Assembly: GCA_017442855.1 (NCBI GenBank)
Contig: JAFSPM010000037.1
Location: 145,963-209,962 of the forward strand
DNA: 64,000 nt
Origin: Bacteroidaceae bacterium
Lineage (GTDB): Bacteria; Bacteroidota; Bacteroidia; Bacteroidales; Bacteroidaceae
Direction of reading: 5' to 3'
The notes beneath the pieces were generated by a model that was given only the letters and a program-made list of their open reading frames with translations, ran no database searches and was not told where the DNA came from. Position numbers and translations under genes: made by a program. How positions within the stretch are numbered: the stretch's first letter is position 1; every line of letters begins with the position of its first letter. Of this stretch, positions 9,500-18,320 are shown one piece after another.

Positions 9500-10786
9500 A
9501 TGGCAACAAAGAATTATCGTTTTGAAACGCTCCAGTTGCATGTAGGCCAGGAGCAAGCAGACCCGACTACCGATTCACGTGCGGTACCTATCTATCAGAC
9601 TACCTCGTACGTATTCCGTAACTCACAGCATGCCGCCGACCGCTTTGGTCTGCGTGACGCAGGTAATATATATGGTCGTCTGACCAACACCACACAAGGT
9701 GTCTTTGAAGAGAGAATAGCCGCTTTGGAAGGAGGCGTAGCAGCCTTGGCAGTAGCCAGTGGCGCAGCTGCCATCACCTATGCTTTGCAGAATGTGGCAC
9801 ACAGTGGCGACCATATCATTGCAGCCAACAACCTCTATGGTGGCACCTTTAATTTGATTGAGCATACGCTCACCACACAAGGCATCAGCACCACCATCGT
9901 CAATCCTGAAGATTTTGCAGCGGTTGATGCAGCTTTCCGTCCCAACACCAAAGCCATTATCGTTGAGACCTTCGGCAACCCTAATGCCAGCGTAACAGAC
10001 ATCGACCGCATAGCTGAGATAGCACACAAACATAACACCATATTAATAGTTGACAACACATTCGCAACACCCTATATATTCCGTCCTTTAGAACATGGAG
10101 CAGACGTGGTAGTGGAATCAGCTACCAAGTTTATTGGAGGTCATGGCAGTACCTTAGGTGGCGTAATTATTGACGGCGGTAAGTTCGACTGGATAGCCAA
10201 TGCCGACAAATACCCCACCTTGGGACAGCCCGACCCCAGCTATCATGGTACTGTCTTTGCCCAGGTGGCAGGACCTGCAGCCTTCGTAACCCGCATTCGT
10301 GCCGTTATCTTGCGCGACACAGGTGCCTGTATCGCCCCCATCAGCGCATGGATCTTGTTACAAAGTCTGGAAACCCTCTCTCTGCGCGTAGAGCGTCATG
10401 TCTTTAATGCGCTGAAGGTCGTTGAGTTCCTCAACAACCACCCCAAGGTAGCAAAGGTGAATCACCCATCACTGCCCAGCCATCCCGATCATGCTTTGTA
10501 TCAGAAGCTGTTCCCCAACGGCGCAGGCTCCATCTTCACCTTCGAGATTAAAGGCGGACAAGAAGAGGCATGGAAATTTATCGACAAACTACATATATTC
10601 TCGCTGCTGGCCAACGTGGCTGATGTGAAGAGCTTAGTGATACACCCAGCTACCACTACCCACTCACAGCTGTCGCCCGAAGAACTGGAAGAGCAGCACA
10701 TTTACCCATCTACTATTCGATTAAGTATTGGCACAGAACACATTGACGACATTATTGAAGATTTGCGTCAAGCGTTAGAAGATTGA
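9500..10786 (+). CDS. metY: O-acetylhomoserine sulfhydrylase (PLP-dependent)
   Basis: 428 aa, typical of the MetY branch of the Cys/Met metabolism PLP enzymes, which are longer than MetB/MetC. Motifs are FETLQLHVGQE, PIYQTTSYVF, YGRLTNTTQ, the PLP-contacting LEGGVAALAVASGAAA, and the Schiff-base lysine in VVVESATKFIGGHG. It makes homocysteine from O-acetylhomoserine and sulfide, in the cytoplasm. It has its own promoter and terminator and is divergent to an Lrp-type regulator. A cysteine-synthase side activity is common in the family. Confidence 0.93.
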   Translation: MATKNYRFETLQLHVGQEQADPTTDSRAVPIYQTTSYVFRNSQHAADRFGLRDAGNIYGRLTNTTQGVFEERIAALEGGVAALAVASGAAAITYALQNVAHSGDHIIAANNLYGGTFNLIEHTLTTQGISTTIVNPEDFAAVDAAFRPNTKAIIVETFGNPNASVTDIDRIAEIAHKHNTILIVDNTFATPYIFRPLEHGADVVVESATKFIGGHGSTLGGVIIDGGKFDWIANADKYPTLGQPDPSYHGTVFAQVAGPAAFVTRIRAVILRDTGACIAPISAWILLQSLETLSLRVERHVFNALKVVEFLNNHPKVAKVNHPSLPSHPDHALYQKLFPNGAGSIFTFEIKGGQEEAWKFIDKLHIFSLLANVADVKSLVIHPATTTHSQLSPEELEEQHIYPSTIRLSIGTEHIDDIIEDLRQALED

Positions 10787-10870
10787 GTTACTCTCAGGAA
10801 ATAAACATGAACCATTGGTATTAGTTAGGTAAAAAGAGTATTATATTAAACTACTATTCAATTAAGAATT

Positions 10871-10890
10871 CCCCTACCGTGAGGCAGGGG
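10871..10890 (+). terminator. Intrinsic terminator after metY
   Basis: The hairpin CCCCTACC-GTGA-GGCAGGGG is followed by TTTTCTGTCTTTTTT. It belongs to the CCCC(G)CC/GG(C)GGGG hairpin type that recurs at 24.9, 26.1 and 36.7 kb in this window. Confidence 0.8.
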
Positions 10891-10929
10891 TTTTCTGTCT
10901 TTTTTATCGGAATGCCTTCTATCAACCGA

Positions 10930-11106
10930 CGGAGGCTTTGCTATCACCCGTCGCAGTATCTCCTTTCACTGAACGCAGTATCTCCTATGGGGGTATGGCA
11001 GATACTGCGACGACCCATAGCAGATATTGCGGCCAGTGGTAGCAAGCTTTCCGTCACCTCATAGCAAACTTTAGTCATGGAGATAGCAAGCTTTAGCCAT
11101 AGGGTT
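10930..11106. repeat. 22-bp-period degenerate repeat array
   Basis: Cores start at 10952, 10974, 10997, 11019, 11041, 11063 and 11085, so the steps are 22, 23, 22, 22, 22 and 22 bp. Two units start CGCAGTATCTCCT, two carry the reverse-complement core CAGATACTGCG or CAGATATTGCG, and three carry AGCAAGCTTT or AGCAAACTTTA. About 10 nt of each unit varies. A weak further unit (GGAGGCTTTGCTATC) precedes the array. It has no coding content. It is not a CRISPR, because the conserved parts are short and of three kinds. Confidence 0.75.
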
Positions 11107-11146
11107 AGGAGGCATTGGGATAATAATCCCACACTTAGGTCATAAT

Positions 11147-11650
11147 TTAAATTGATGTGTCGAATAACAGAGAAGTTATTTCTTCAAACTCATCAATAGC
11201 CTGTTCTAATCGTGGGTTGTCACGACGGACTATAATAGCCATGAAGTTGTCTTGCCCCTCCATCTTACCTTCAGCTGTGCGAATAAGATATAGATCCCGA
11301 TGGTTATAGGTATTAAACCAACTTATAAAGAGCCTGTTCCGTAGTTTCTGTCGTCCATCTCCTGTTTCCGTTATATAAAGCAACACCTCGTTGTTCTGTT
11401 TGAAAAACTCCTCGATGATAGCCAATAGGGTAAGACGGAACTTAGGATCGCCCGGTGTCGGTCCCTGTCCACGGTTAGTAACGTCCAGCATATAGGTGCA
11501 TGAAGGCATCACCGTATCATCAGGCCTAATGCTGATTTCATAATCTACACCAAAATCTGAACGGAAATAAAAGTCGTTAGGACGGTCATTACGTTGTTTC
11601 ACGCAATATGGCGAGCTATTGTTAATAGCTGCAAGACTGAGCAAATTCAT
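11147..11650 (-). CDS. Hypothetical protein, DUF6169-like
   Basis: 167 aa, soluble, with no signal or membrane segment. Recognisable stretches are YCVKQRNDRPNDFYFRSDFG, LTLLAIIEEFFKQNNEVLLY and RNRLFISWFNTYNHRDLYLI; I recall this pattern from small Bacteroidota proteins grouped as DUF6169, but I cannot confirm it here. Its start overlaps the stop of a 57-codon upstream gene, so the two form a translationally coupled pair. The function is unknown. It sits at the edge of a patch of mobile-element debris, so it may be accessory. Confidence 0.6.
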   Translation of the reverse strand: MNLLSLAAINNSSPYCVKQRNDRPNDFYFRSDFGVDYEISIRPDDTVMPSCTYMLDVTNRGQGPTPGDPKFRLTLLAIIEEFFKQNNEVLLYITETGDGRQKLRNRLFISWFNTYNHRDLYLIRTAEGKMEGQDNFMAIIVRRDNPRLEQAIDEFEEITSLLFDTSI

Positions 11651-11820
11651 GGTATCGAAGGAGTGGTAGGTTCAAAAAAACCTTGTTCGCTCATCGATTC
11701 CAAGCGAGCCAAAGCCTCGCGCTGATAAGCTTTTTTCCTTTTGAGAGCATCCTTAAATGCTGCTCTCAACTCCTCACGTGTACGTTTGATAGTTGTTTTT
11801 CTTCTTACAGTTGTTTCCAT
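11647..11820 (-). CDS. Small basic protein coupled to the DUF6169-like gene
   Basis: 57 aa, beginning METTVRRKTTIKRTREELRA, rich in Lys and Arg in its first two thirds and probably helical. Its TGA stop overlaps the ATG of the next gene (ATGA arrangement, 11647-11650), the typical sign of a coupled operon such as an antitoxin-toxin or regulator-effector pair. No known domain was recognised. It is shorter than common ORF cut-offs and could easily be missed. Confidence 0.6.
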   Translation of the reverse strand: METTVRRKTTIKRTREELRAAFKDALKRKKAYQREALARLESMSEQGFFEPTTPSIP

Positions 11821-11968
11821 TGTTAATTCAAAATTAAATTATTGGTTGTGACCGCAAAGATACAACTAATATCAATAACTGCAAATCTTTTCTATACTTA
11901 TCTTCTAGAAAAAACCTCAAACTGTTGATTTATTAATCACAATACTATATCTTTTTAAGCATTCGACA

Positions 11969-12045
11969 TGTAAATAATAATCGAAAAGTATACCACTATA
12001 ATAATTGAAAAGTATACCACTATAATAATTGAAAAGTATACCAGT
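11969..12045. repeat. Three tandem repeats, probable IS21-family terminus
   Basis: Three copies of a unit containing AAT(T/C)GAAAAGTATACCA lie about 24-25 bp apart, beginning just after a TG dinucleotide. Multiple internal repeats at the ends are a feature of IS21-family elements and bind the IstA transposase. The adjacent ORF has an IstA-like N-terminus, which supports this reading. The opposite terminus was not found in this window. Confidence 0.55.
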
Positions 12046-12112
12046 CAATCAGAGTTTGTACGTTATATCAGCGCTTTATTTGAGTCGCTAATTAAGTGCA
12101 AAGGGTAAAAAA

Positions 12113-12712
12113 ATGATTGACATGGATAAGAAAGAGCAAATCCTTCATTACTATCGAGTTGATGGTTTGAGTTTACGGGAGATCTCCCGCAGAGTTGGTC
12201 TTAACAGGAAGACGGTAACACGTTACGTGCGTGAGTATGAGGACTCCATCAAGGTTGATCCTGAGGAGGGGCTTGACATGTGTCTTGCCAGTAAGCCAAA
12301 ATATCCTTCACGTAATGTGGAGCGTACCCGTCTGACAGATCCTGTATGCGCTGAGATTGAGTATTGGCTGCAGGAAAACGCCAAGCGCAGGCAGACAGGC
12401 ATGCGTAAGCAATGCCTAAAGAAACAGGACATACATCGTGCCTTAATAGAGAAGGGCTTCGATATCAGCTATTCCAGCGTTTGCAAGTACAAAAAAGCCG
12501 TATATGCTCAGCAGACAGCTGCTGCCAAAGAAAAAGGCGAATCTAACTGCCCTCTCTATGCAATTGGTCACGACGCTAACCACACTAAGATTTGGGACTT
12601 GAAAGACATGGATGCCGACCACGTAACAGCTTGGAGTAAGGGTGGCTCAACGGACATTGAAAACTGCCAGATGCTGTGCTAGACACATAACAGGGCGAAA
12701 GGAAACAGATAA
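12113..12712 (+). pseudogene. Chimeric remnant: IstA N-terminus joined to an HNH endonuclease C-terminus
   Basis: The first ~135 codons match an IS21 IstA transposase start: the HTH DGLSLREISRRVGLNRKTVT, then DISYSSVCKYKK. The DDE catalytic domain is absent. Around residue 145 the sequence switches to the end of an HNH nuclease (DADHVTAWSKGGSTDIENCQ). A TAG at 12680-12682 interrupts it just before THNRAKGNR, which completes the HNH and ends at a TAA at 12710. The nonsense codon stands where the family normally has a Lys or Arg. This looks like a deletion fusion of two genes with later decay. A 189-residue product could still be made, but nuclease activity is unlikely because the final HNH His/Asn motif is lost. 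Confidence 0.7.
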
Positions 12713-13171
12713 AAAAAATGCAACTCAAGAAAAAGACCTCGCAGTTGTTCTTCCGAAAGGCTTAATCCTATTCTTGCAAACGTAATGGCTCAGCTTGACT
12801 ATATGGAGAAGCGAGGCAGTGGTCTCACACGCATCTGCAATGAGACAAAGGCGTTGGATGGGTACAGGGACGAATTGAAACCAAAGTTCAAATCAACCCC
12901 GACCCAGTTCCAGACCATCATCTTTGCCTCTTCCGACACCCCGAATATCGGAGATAATGTCGGAGACGTGTCGGAGACGAAACTCACTGAACGTCAACGG
13001 AAAATCCTGAACCTCATCAAAGAGTCTCCGACAATAACAGGCAAACAAATGTCGGAGATGCTGTCGGTGAGTCAACGCACTATCGAACGTGACATTTCTG
13101 TCTTACAGAAGAGTGGCGTTTTGAGACACGAAGGTAAGGATAATGATGGAGTGTGGGTGCTTTACACATAA
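12713..13171 (+). pseudogene. C-terminal remnant of an AlbA_2/ATP-binding (Schlafen-like) regulator
   Basis: The open frame continues in phase from the HNH remnant. It contains LNPILANVMAQLDYMEKRGSGL, matching the end of the ATP-binding domain of AlbA_2-type putative regulators (consensus RNPxLA...RGSG). A C-terminal winged helix follows (LTERQRKILNLIKESPTITG, QMSEMLSVSQRTIERDI). The N-terminal AlbA_2 domain of about 300 residues is missing, so this is a truncated gene. An internal ATG at 12785 could still yield a 128-residue HTH protein. The 270 nt after it (13172-13444) hold no gene; I see only AT-rich sequence with a small inverted repeat near 13350. Confidence 0.65.
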
Positions 13172-13444
13172 TCATTCCCTAAAGCCAATTGAATTCAGGC
13201 AATATCAGAATAACACAGTATATAGGATTTGTGTAATGGCAATATCCACTACCTGGTAGATGCTATTTTTTCTGTTCTACTGTTCGTTGTTCGGTTTTGC
13301 GACTAATCTTTATTACTCCCTCGTGAGAAAAATATTAATTCCTCGTAAAGGAGAATAAAATCCTTATATATTTTTATTCCGATTTTACTGCAATATTACA
13401 ATAAATTCCGAATACAGTCAAGCCTTGACTGATGACATATTACT

Positions 13445-16400
13445 TTACTTCATCGCATCATAGATGGCCTGCTGGATACGGGGACGGATATTGAGCTGTC
13501 CCAGTTTAGGATTCCAGGAATAGGGATGGACACGATTGCTAAGGAAGATATAGACTATCTGGTTGGTAGGATCCACCCAAACGCAGGTGCCGGTGAAGCC
13601 AGTATGGCCATAGACAGTGGCGGGGGCATCGTCAGCACAAGGACTCTTGGCCTTGTTCACCATATCGGGTTTGTCGAAGCCCAGACCTCGGCGACTGATA
13701 CGCGACTTGCTGGTGGTAAACAGCTGGCAGGTACTCTCGCTGAGATAGCGCTTGCCATCCAGTTCGCCACCGTTCAGCAGCATCTGATAGATCTTCGACA
13801 CCTCAGTAGCATTGGAGAACAAACCGGCATTGCCAGAGACACCGCCCTGGAAGGCAGCGGCCTCATCGTGCACATAGCCTTGCAAAAGCTGCTTACGTAA
13901 GAACTTATCCTGCGACGTAGGCACAATCTCATCTTTGGGGATACGCTGCAAGGGGTGGTAGCCCGTGCGTTGCAGGCCCATAGGCTCATAGAACTCACGA
14001 CTTACATATTGGTCAAGACTCATGCCTGTGAGTTGCTCCACCATCTGCTGCAAGAGAATGAAATTCACATCACTATAGCGATAGGTACGTGAGCGCAAGG
14101 TTGCCTCCACTATCTTGGTGCGATAAACTTCCTTAAACAATGGAGAGAGCCACAAGCCTTCTGCTATCTGCAGGGGATAGTCGGCCGACTGCTGGTGTGA
14201 CACCAAAGAATCGTGATACTGATAGTTGGGGTTCACCCAATCGCGAGCTGCTATCTGTACGGTATGCAGACGGTCACGCCTGTTGCTCAAGATATTGCCA
14301 TCGTAACTCTCCTTATCGATGGCTTCACGATAGAAAGAGATGGAAGCAGGCAAGCCCGACTCATGATACAGTAAACTGCGCACAGTGATGGTTTGCTTAT
14401 CGGTGCCTTTGAGATAAGGAAGATAAGTGGACACCCGTTCAGTAAGATTAATCTTACCCTGGTCATAGAGCTTCATGACGGCCAACAACGTGGCGGTAGT
14501 CTTGGTCATGGAAGCCAAATCATATACATCGTTTGGTCTGACAGGTTGGACGGGCTTTCCTTGCACACCCTCATACGTATGGTTGCCAAACACTTTATTG
14601 TATATGGTATGTCCCTGTTTCATCACCACCACCTGACAACCAGGGAAGGCCTTCTCACGAATGCCCAGCAACGCCAAGGTATCGATGGCCTGTAGTTTCT
14701 CGGCATCAATGCCGAAGTCTTCAGGAGAATATACCGGCAACTTGTTTGCCAGGAGGTCAGTACCCTGCCCTGCCCTCATCAGCTTTCCTATAGAAGTAGA
14801 AAGTCGGCCCGTAATGGAAGCCTCACCCACCATGGCCTTCGCCACATGTTGCTGAATGGGCTCTGTCTTGTCATGTGCTATGATCACAGCATCGGCCAGC
14901 TGCACAGCCTGAGGCAATTTGGCTACGTCCTTCTGAGCAATGAAAAACACTGACACCACAGGACTGGTAGGTTTGTATTCATTGAAGAATGGTTGGAAGG
15001 CATTGGTATTCTTGTCGGTTACGGCAACAATTACACGCTTGTAGCCACCCAGTTGGCGGATGATTTGCTGACGGGAAGTTGCAGTATTCTCTGCCGGCAA
15101 GCCAATGGTCTTTACTTTTACACGTTTAGACAGTTCATCGACAAACGATTTGATAGCCGCAGAACGATTGCCCACATTCAGCACGGCCACCTCCCCTTCG
15201 CTACTATCGATAGGCAATGACGGACGACTATTGCCTACCAGCACGACAGCTGCCTGCGACAAGCGGTTCACCAGGTCGTTGGCCTCGGGGGTATTGATGC
15301 GTTGTTCCAAGCCAGAAATCTGGATGTTTGGCTTTTCGGTAAGGCCCAGTACATATTTATACATCAACACCTTCTTACAGTGCAGGTTAATATCCCCCTC
15401 CTTGACTTGCCCTTTGGCTACCACATTGAGGATGGCATCCATCTCAGCGCCAATAGCTGTGGGTACCAACAGCATATCGTTGCCTGCTTGCAGCGCCTGC
15501 AAAGAAGCAGAGGCTCCATTCACGGCACCTTTCATCTCCAAGGCATCGGTGAATTTCAAACCACTGAAACCTAATTCCTTTGTAAGTAAATCAGTAACTA
15601 TGTTGTGAGACAACGACGAGGCAAGGCCTTTACGCTCCGTAAGAGAAGGAATATCCAAGTGCCCCACCATCACACCATCGATGCCAGCTGCAAAAGCCTC
15701 TTCGAATGGCACCAGTTCGACACTGTCGAGGCGTTCGCGGGTAAAGTTGAGTACAGGCAAAGCCTGATGCGAATCGACATCGGTATCACCATGACCTGGG
15801 AAATGCTTGACCACAGCCACCACCCCACCGTCTTGGAGGCCTTTGCTATAGGCTATCACCTGCTTGGCTACCCTGTGTGGGTCTTCACCAAAAGAACGAA
15901 CGTTGATAACGGGGTTGTTAGGGTTGATATCCACATCAGCCACAGGAGCAAAGTTGACGGTGATACCCATCAGACGACTCTCGCGTGCCACTTCCTTGCC
16001 ATATTCATACAACAGGCTCTCATCGGTGATATTACCTAAGATGCGGTTCTTGGGGAAAACAGGAGAAGGTTTAAGGCGCATAGCCAAGCCCCATTCGCCA
16101 TCAAGGGTTATCATGAGGGGTACTTCAGCCAAGTTTTGTGCCTCGTTGGTGAGTATAGCCTGGTTTTGCAGTACGCCACCAGAGAAAAGCAAACCACCAA
16201 TCTTATACTCTTGCACCACCTTCTTGATAAGCTGTAGGTTGGCTGCCGTTCGCTCTGGGGCTACCTTATAGACAAACAACTGTCCGATGCGTCCGCGAAG
16301 GTCCAATGTCTGCATCACAGAATCCGCCCAAGCAGCCGCCTTGCTATCGGCATTGATTATCCTGCCAAACTGACTCTCTTTGGGGTCGTAAGGTGCAGGC

Positions 16401-16480
16401 GAAGGACGGTCAAACCCCTCAGTTTCGATTTTCGCACTGCAAAGCAACACAGCCAGCAAAAGGAACAGTAGCCTCTTCAT
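13445..16480 (-). CDS. Bifunctional GH3 (NagZ-like) and beta-lactamase-family serine hydrolase
   Basis: 1011 aa with a signal peptide (MKRLLFLLLAVLLCSA), so exported. Residues ~45-400 are a GH3 N-terminal TIM-barrel of beta-N-acetylhexosaminidase type (GGLLFSGGVLQNQ, VKHFPGHGDTDVDSHQALP). Residues ~410-560 form the second GH3 domain. Residues ~590-1005 are a class C beta-lactamase/DD-peptidase fold with SxxK (LASMTKTT), YxN (YSDVNFILL) and a C-terminal GHTGFTG. This domain pairing is widespread in Bacteroidota and fits recycling or trimming of peptidoglycan in the periplasm. It lies 30 nt after the metallophosphatase gene as the last gene of a three-gene unit. Confidence 0.9.
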   Translation of the reverse strand: MKRLLFLLLAVLLCSAKIETEGFDRPSPAPYDPKESQFGRIINADSKAAAWADSVMQTLDLRGRIGQLFVYKVAPERTAANLQLIKKVVQEYKIGGLLFSGGVLQNQAILTNEAQNLAEVPLMITLDGEWGLAMRLKPSPVFPKNRILGNITDESLLYEYGKEVARESRLMGITVNFAPVADVDINPNNPVINVRSFGEDPHRVAKQVIAYSKGLQDGGVVAVVKHFPGHGDTDVDSHQALPVLNFTRERLDSVELVPFEEAFAAGIDGVMVGHLDIPSLTERKGLASSLSHNIVTDLLTKELGFSGLKFTDALEMKGAVNGASASLQALQAGNDMLLVPTAIGAEMDAILNVVAKGQVKEGDINLHCKKVLMYKYVLGLTEKPNIQISGLEQRINTPEANDLVNRLSQAAVVLVGNSRPSLPIDSSEGEVAVLNVGNRSAAIKSFVDELSKRVKVKTIGLPAENTATSRQQIIRQLGGYKRVIVAVTDKNTNAFQPFFNEYKPTSPVVSVFFIAQKDVAKLPQAVQLADAVIIAHDKTEPIQQHVAKAMVGEASITGRLSTSIGKLMRAGQGTDLLANKLPVYSPEDFGIDAEKLQAIDTLALLGIREKAFPGCQVVVMKQGHTIYNKVFGNHTYEGVQGKPVQPVRPNDVYDLASMTKTTATLLAVMKLYDQGKINLTERVSTYLPYLKGTDKQTITVRSLLYHESGLPASISFYREAIDKESYDGNILSNRRDRLHTVQIAARDWVNPNYQYHDSLVSHQQSADYPLQIAEGLWLSPLFKEVYRTKIVEATLRSRTYRYSDVNFILLQQMVEQLTGMSLDQYVSREFYEPMGLQRTGYHPLQRIPKDEIVPTSQDKFLRKQLLQGYVHDEAAAFQGGVSGNAGLFSNATEVSKIYQMLLNGGELDGKRYLSESTCQLFTTSKSRISRRGLGFDKPDMVNKAKSPCADDAPATVYGHTGFTGTCVWVDPTNQIVYIFLSNRVHPYSWNPKLGQLNIRPRIQQAIYDAMK

Positions 16481-16510
16481 ACTTTCTATCTAAACAAAAG
16501 CCTCAGTCTT

Positions 16511-17377
16511 TTATTTCTTACCTAATGTAATGACCGTCTCACTGAGATAAACCCCATTGTTGCCAATATGCATCACTGGCACCTCATGACCGTCAGCATC
16601 CTTCACCATTCGTGGTTTCTCAAGGAAGGTGTGGGTATGTCCGCCCAGCACCAAGTCGATGCCATGTGTCTGTGGCAGGATGGCATTATCATACACATCA
16701 TCCACCCCAGGGTTCTGTACGATACCCAAATGCGAGAGGCAAATCACCACATCACACTTCTCCTGTTCGCGAAGAATCATCACCATGCGGTTAGCCACAG
16801 CAGCAGGCTTGTGATAGACAATGCCCTCACATTTGCTCTGTTGCACCAAGCCTTCAAGCTGCGGACAAAGTGCAAAGACGCCAATCTTCACGCCATTGCG
16901 CTTGAACACCACATAGGGTTTCACCAAGCCTTCGAGCGGGGTACCCTCGAAGTCGTAGTTAGAACATATTACAGGGAAGTTGGCCATCTTGAAAAGGCAA
17001 GCCATATTGTCAAGTCCGAAATCGAACTCATGGTTGCCAATGGTCATGGCATCATACTTCATCAGGTTCATGGCCTTGATTTCCACCTCACCTTGGTAGA
17101 GGTTATAATATGGGGTACCCTGCGAGATATCACCACTGTCGAATAATAACATCTCAGGATGTTGTTGGCGGTACTGATTCACCAATCCGGCTCTGCGTGC
17201 CACGCCTCCCATATTGGCGTTTCTTGCTGAGGTACTTGCATCTATAGGATCTATGCGACTGTGGGTGTCACTGCTATGTAACACAAAAAGCTGCTTCTGA
17301 GCACTTACAATTGAAAATGGAGAATTGAGAATTGAAAATGCTAAAACAAGTAATATGCTTATAATTCGTGTTTTCAT
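16511..17377 (-). CDS. Secreted 5'-nucleotidase-type metallophosphatase (catalytic half)
   Basis: 288 aa. The signal peptide has an unusual FSILNSPFSI repeat encoded by a simple-sequence tract at about 17309-17340. The calcineurin-like domain shows all the metal ligands: LHSSDTHSR, FDSGDISQG, IGNHEFDFG, CLSHLG and GGHTHTFLE, the UshA/CpdB N-terminal half. UshA-type proteins normally carry a C-terminal substrate-binding domain; here that domain is encoded by the preceding gene. The 4-nt overlap with it (17374-17377) implies coupled translation and probably a heteromeric enzyme that dephosphorylates nucleotides in the periplasm. Confidence 0.88.
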   Translation of the reverse strand: MKTRIISILLVLAFSILNSPFSIVSAQKQLFVLHSSDTHSRIDPIDASTSARNANMGGVARRAGLVNQYRQQHPEMLLFDSGDISQGTPYYNLYQGEVEIKAMNLMKYDAMTIGNHEFDFGLDNMACLFKMANFPVICSNYDFEGTPLEGLVKPYVVFKRNGVKIGVFALCPQLEGLVQQSKCEGIVYHKPAAVANRMVMILREQEKCDVVICLSHLGIVQNPGVDDVYDNAILPQTHGIDLVLGGHTHTFLEKPRMVKDADGHEVPVMHIGNNGVYLSETVITLGKK

Positions 17378-18150
17378 AAATTATCAATTTGTTTTATTCT
17401 ACCATCGAGATGAGAGGTAATCTTCTTCCCCAACTTGGTTTGCTCCTGTACATAGTTGATGAACAGGCTACGCAAGGTAAGACCATCGGGACAATCTTTC
17501 TTTACCGCCTTGGGCAAAGCATGCAGGCCGTCGTTGCCTTCGGAGAGATAGTCGATAGTACCTATGGTGTACATGCGATTGTCGTCGATAGGTTGTCCTT
17601 GCACCGTAGCTTCCACCACCTCGTTCTTGCTATTGAACACCAGTGTGGCACCACTGATGCCCTCACCACCTCGCGTGGCAATATTCGCCATCAGTTCTTT
17701 CATGTCAGAGCCTTTAAGGGTAAGTACACAGAGGGAGTTTTCAAAAGGCAACACCTCGAAGGCATTGCTCACGGTGAAGTCGCCCGCCCCCACATCGGCA
17801 CGCAAGCCACCAATATTAATCAATCCCATATCAGCAGGTTGGCCCAATACACGAGCCGCACTCAGACGCAACACCTCTGCCACCAGATTGCCCAACAAGC
17901 ACTCTGGTCGTCTGCGGTCCATCGCTATCTCGCTTTGTCCCAATACAGTGTTCATCATACTATCAATACTGGCACGATAGGGTGCTATCAGCTGCACGGC
18001 TTCTTGACTCTGTATAGCATCAAGGGTAGCATCAATGGCTATTCTGCTGCTTTGCACATCGGTCACCACATAGTGACTCTTGCATCCACTTATCAACAAT
18101 AAGGCACAGAGCATGAGCCCTAAGCCCCATTGTGTAGTTCTTTTCCTCAT
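17374..18150 (-). CDS. 5'-nucleotidase C-terminal domain lipoprotein
   Basis: 258 aa with a lipoprotein signal (LMLCALLLISGCKS). It matches the UshA C-terminal (5_nucleotid_C) domain: RRPECLLGNLVAEVLR, GLINIGGLRADV, FEVLPFENSL and YTIGTIDYLSEGNDG. It has no metallophosphatase domain. It is the first gene of the unit, ahead of the catalytic half, so the order is reversed relative to the fused enzyme. A simple frameshift split is therefore excluded. Confidence 0.88.
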   Translation of the reverse strand: MRKRTTQWGLGLMLCALLLISGCKSHYVVTDVQSSRIAIDATLDAIQSQEAVQLIAPYRASIDSMMNTVLGQSEIAMDRRRPECLLGNLVAEVLRLSAARVLGQPADMGLINIGGLRADVGAGDFTVSNAFEVLPFENSLCVLTLKGSDMKELMANIATRGGEGISGATLVFNSKNEVVEATVQGQPIDDNRMYTIGTIDYLSEGNDGLHALPKAVKKDCPDGLTLRSLFINYVQEQTKLGKKITSHLDGRIKQIDNL

Positions 18151-18320
18151 AGACTTTTTAAGTTATTTGCTTCAAAGTTAACAAAAAAGTAGAAAACATT
18201 TGCATATTTGTCTTTTTTTTCGCAACTTTGCACCCGCTTTTGCGCAATCGCTGTCAGGATACATCCCACGATGAGGCCTGGTATGTTGCGTTGTTACAAA
18301 CAATTTATACAATTAAGAAG

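Noticed and set aside
10930-11106. CRISPR array
   Set aside because: The conserved parts are 10-12 nt, of three different sequences, and the variable parts are about 10 nt. No cas genes are nearby.
16511-18150. Frameshifted single UshA gene
   Set aside because: The C-terminal half comes first and each half has its own export signal, so a frameshift cannot explain it.
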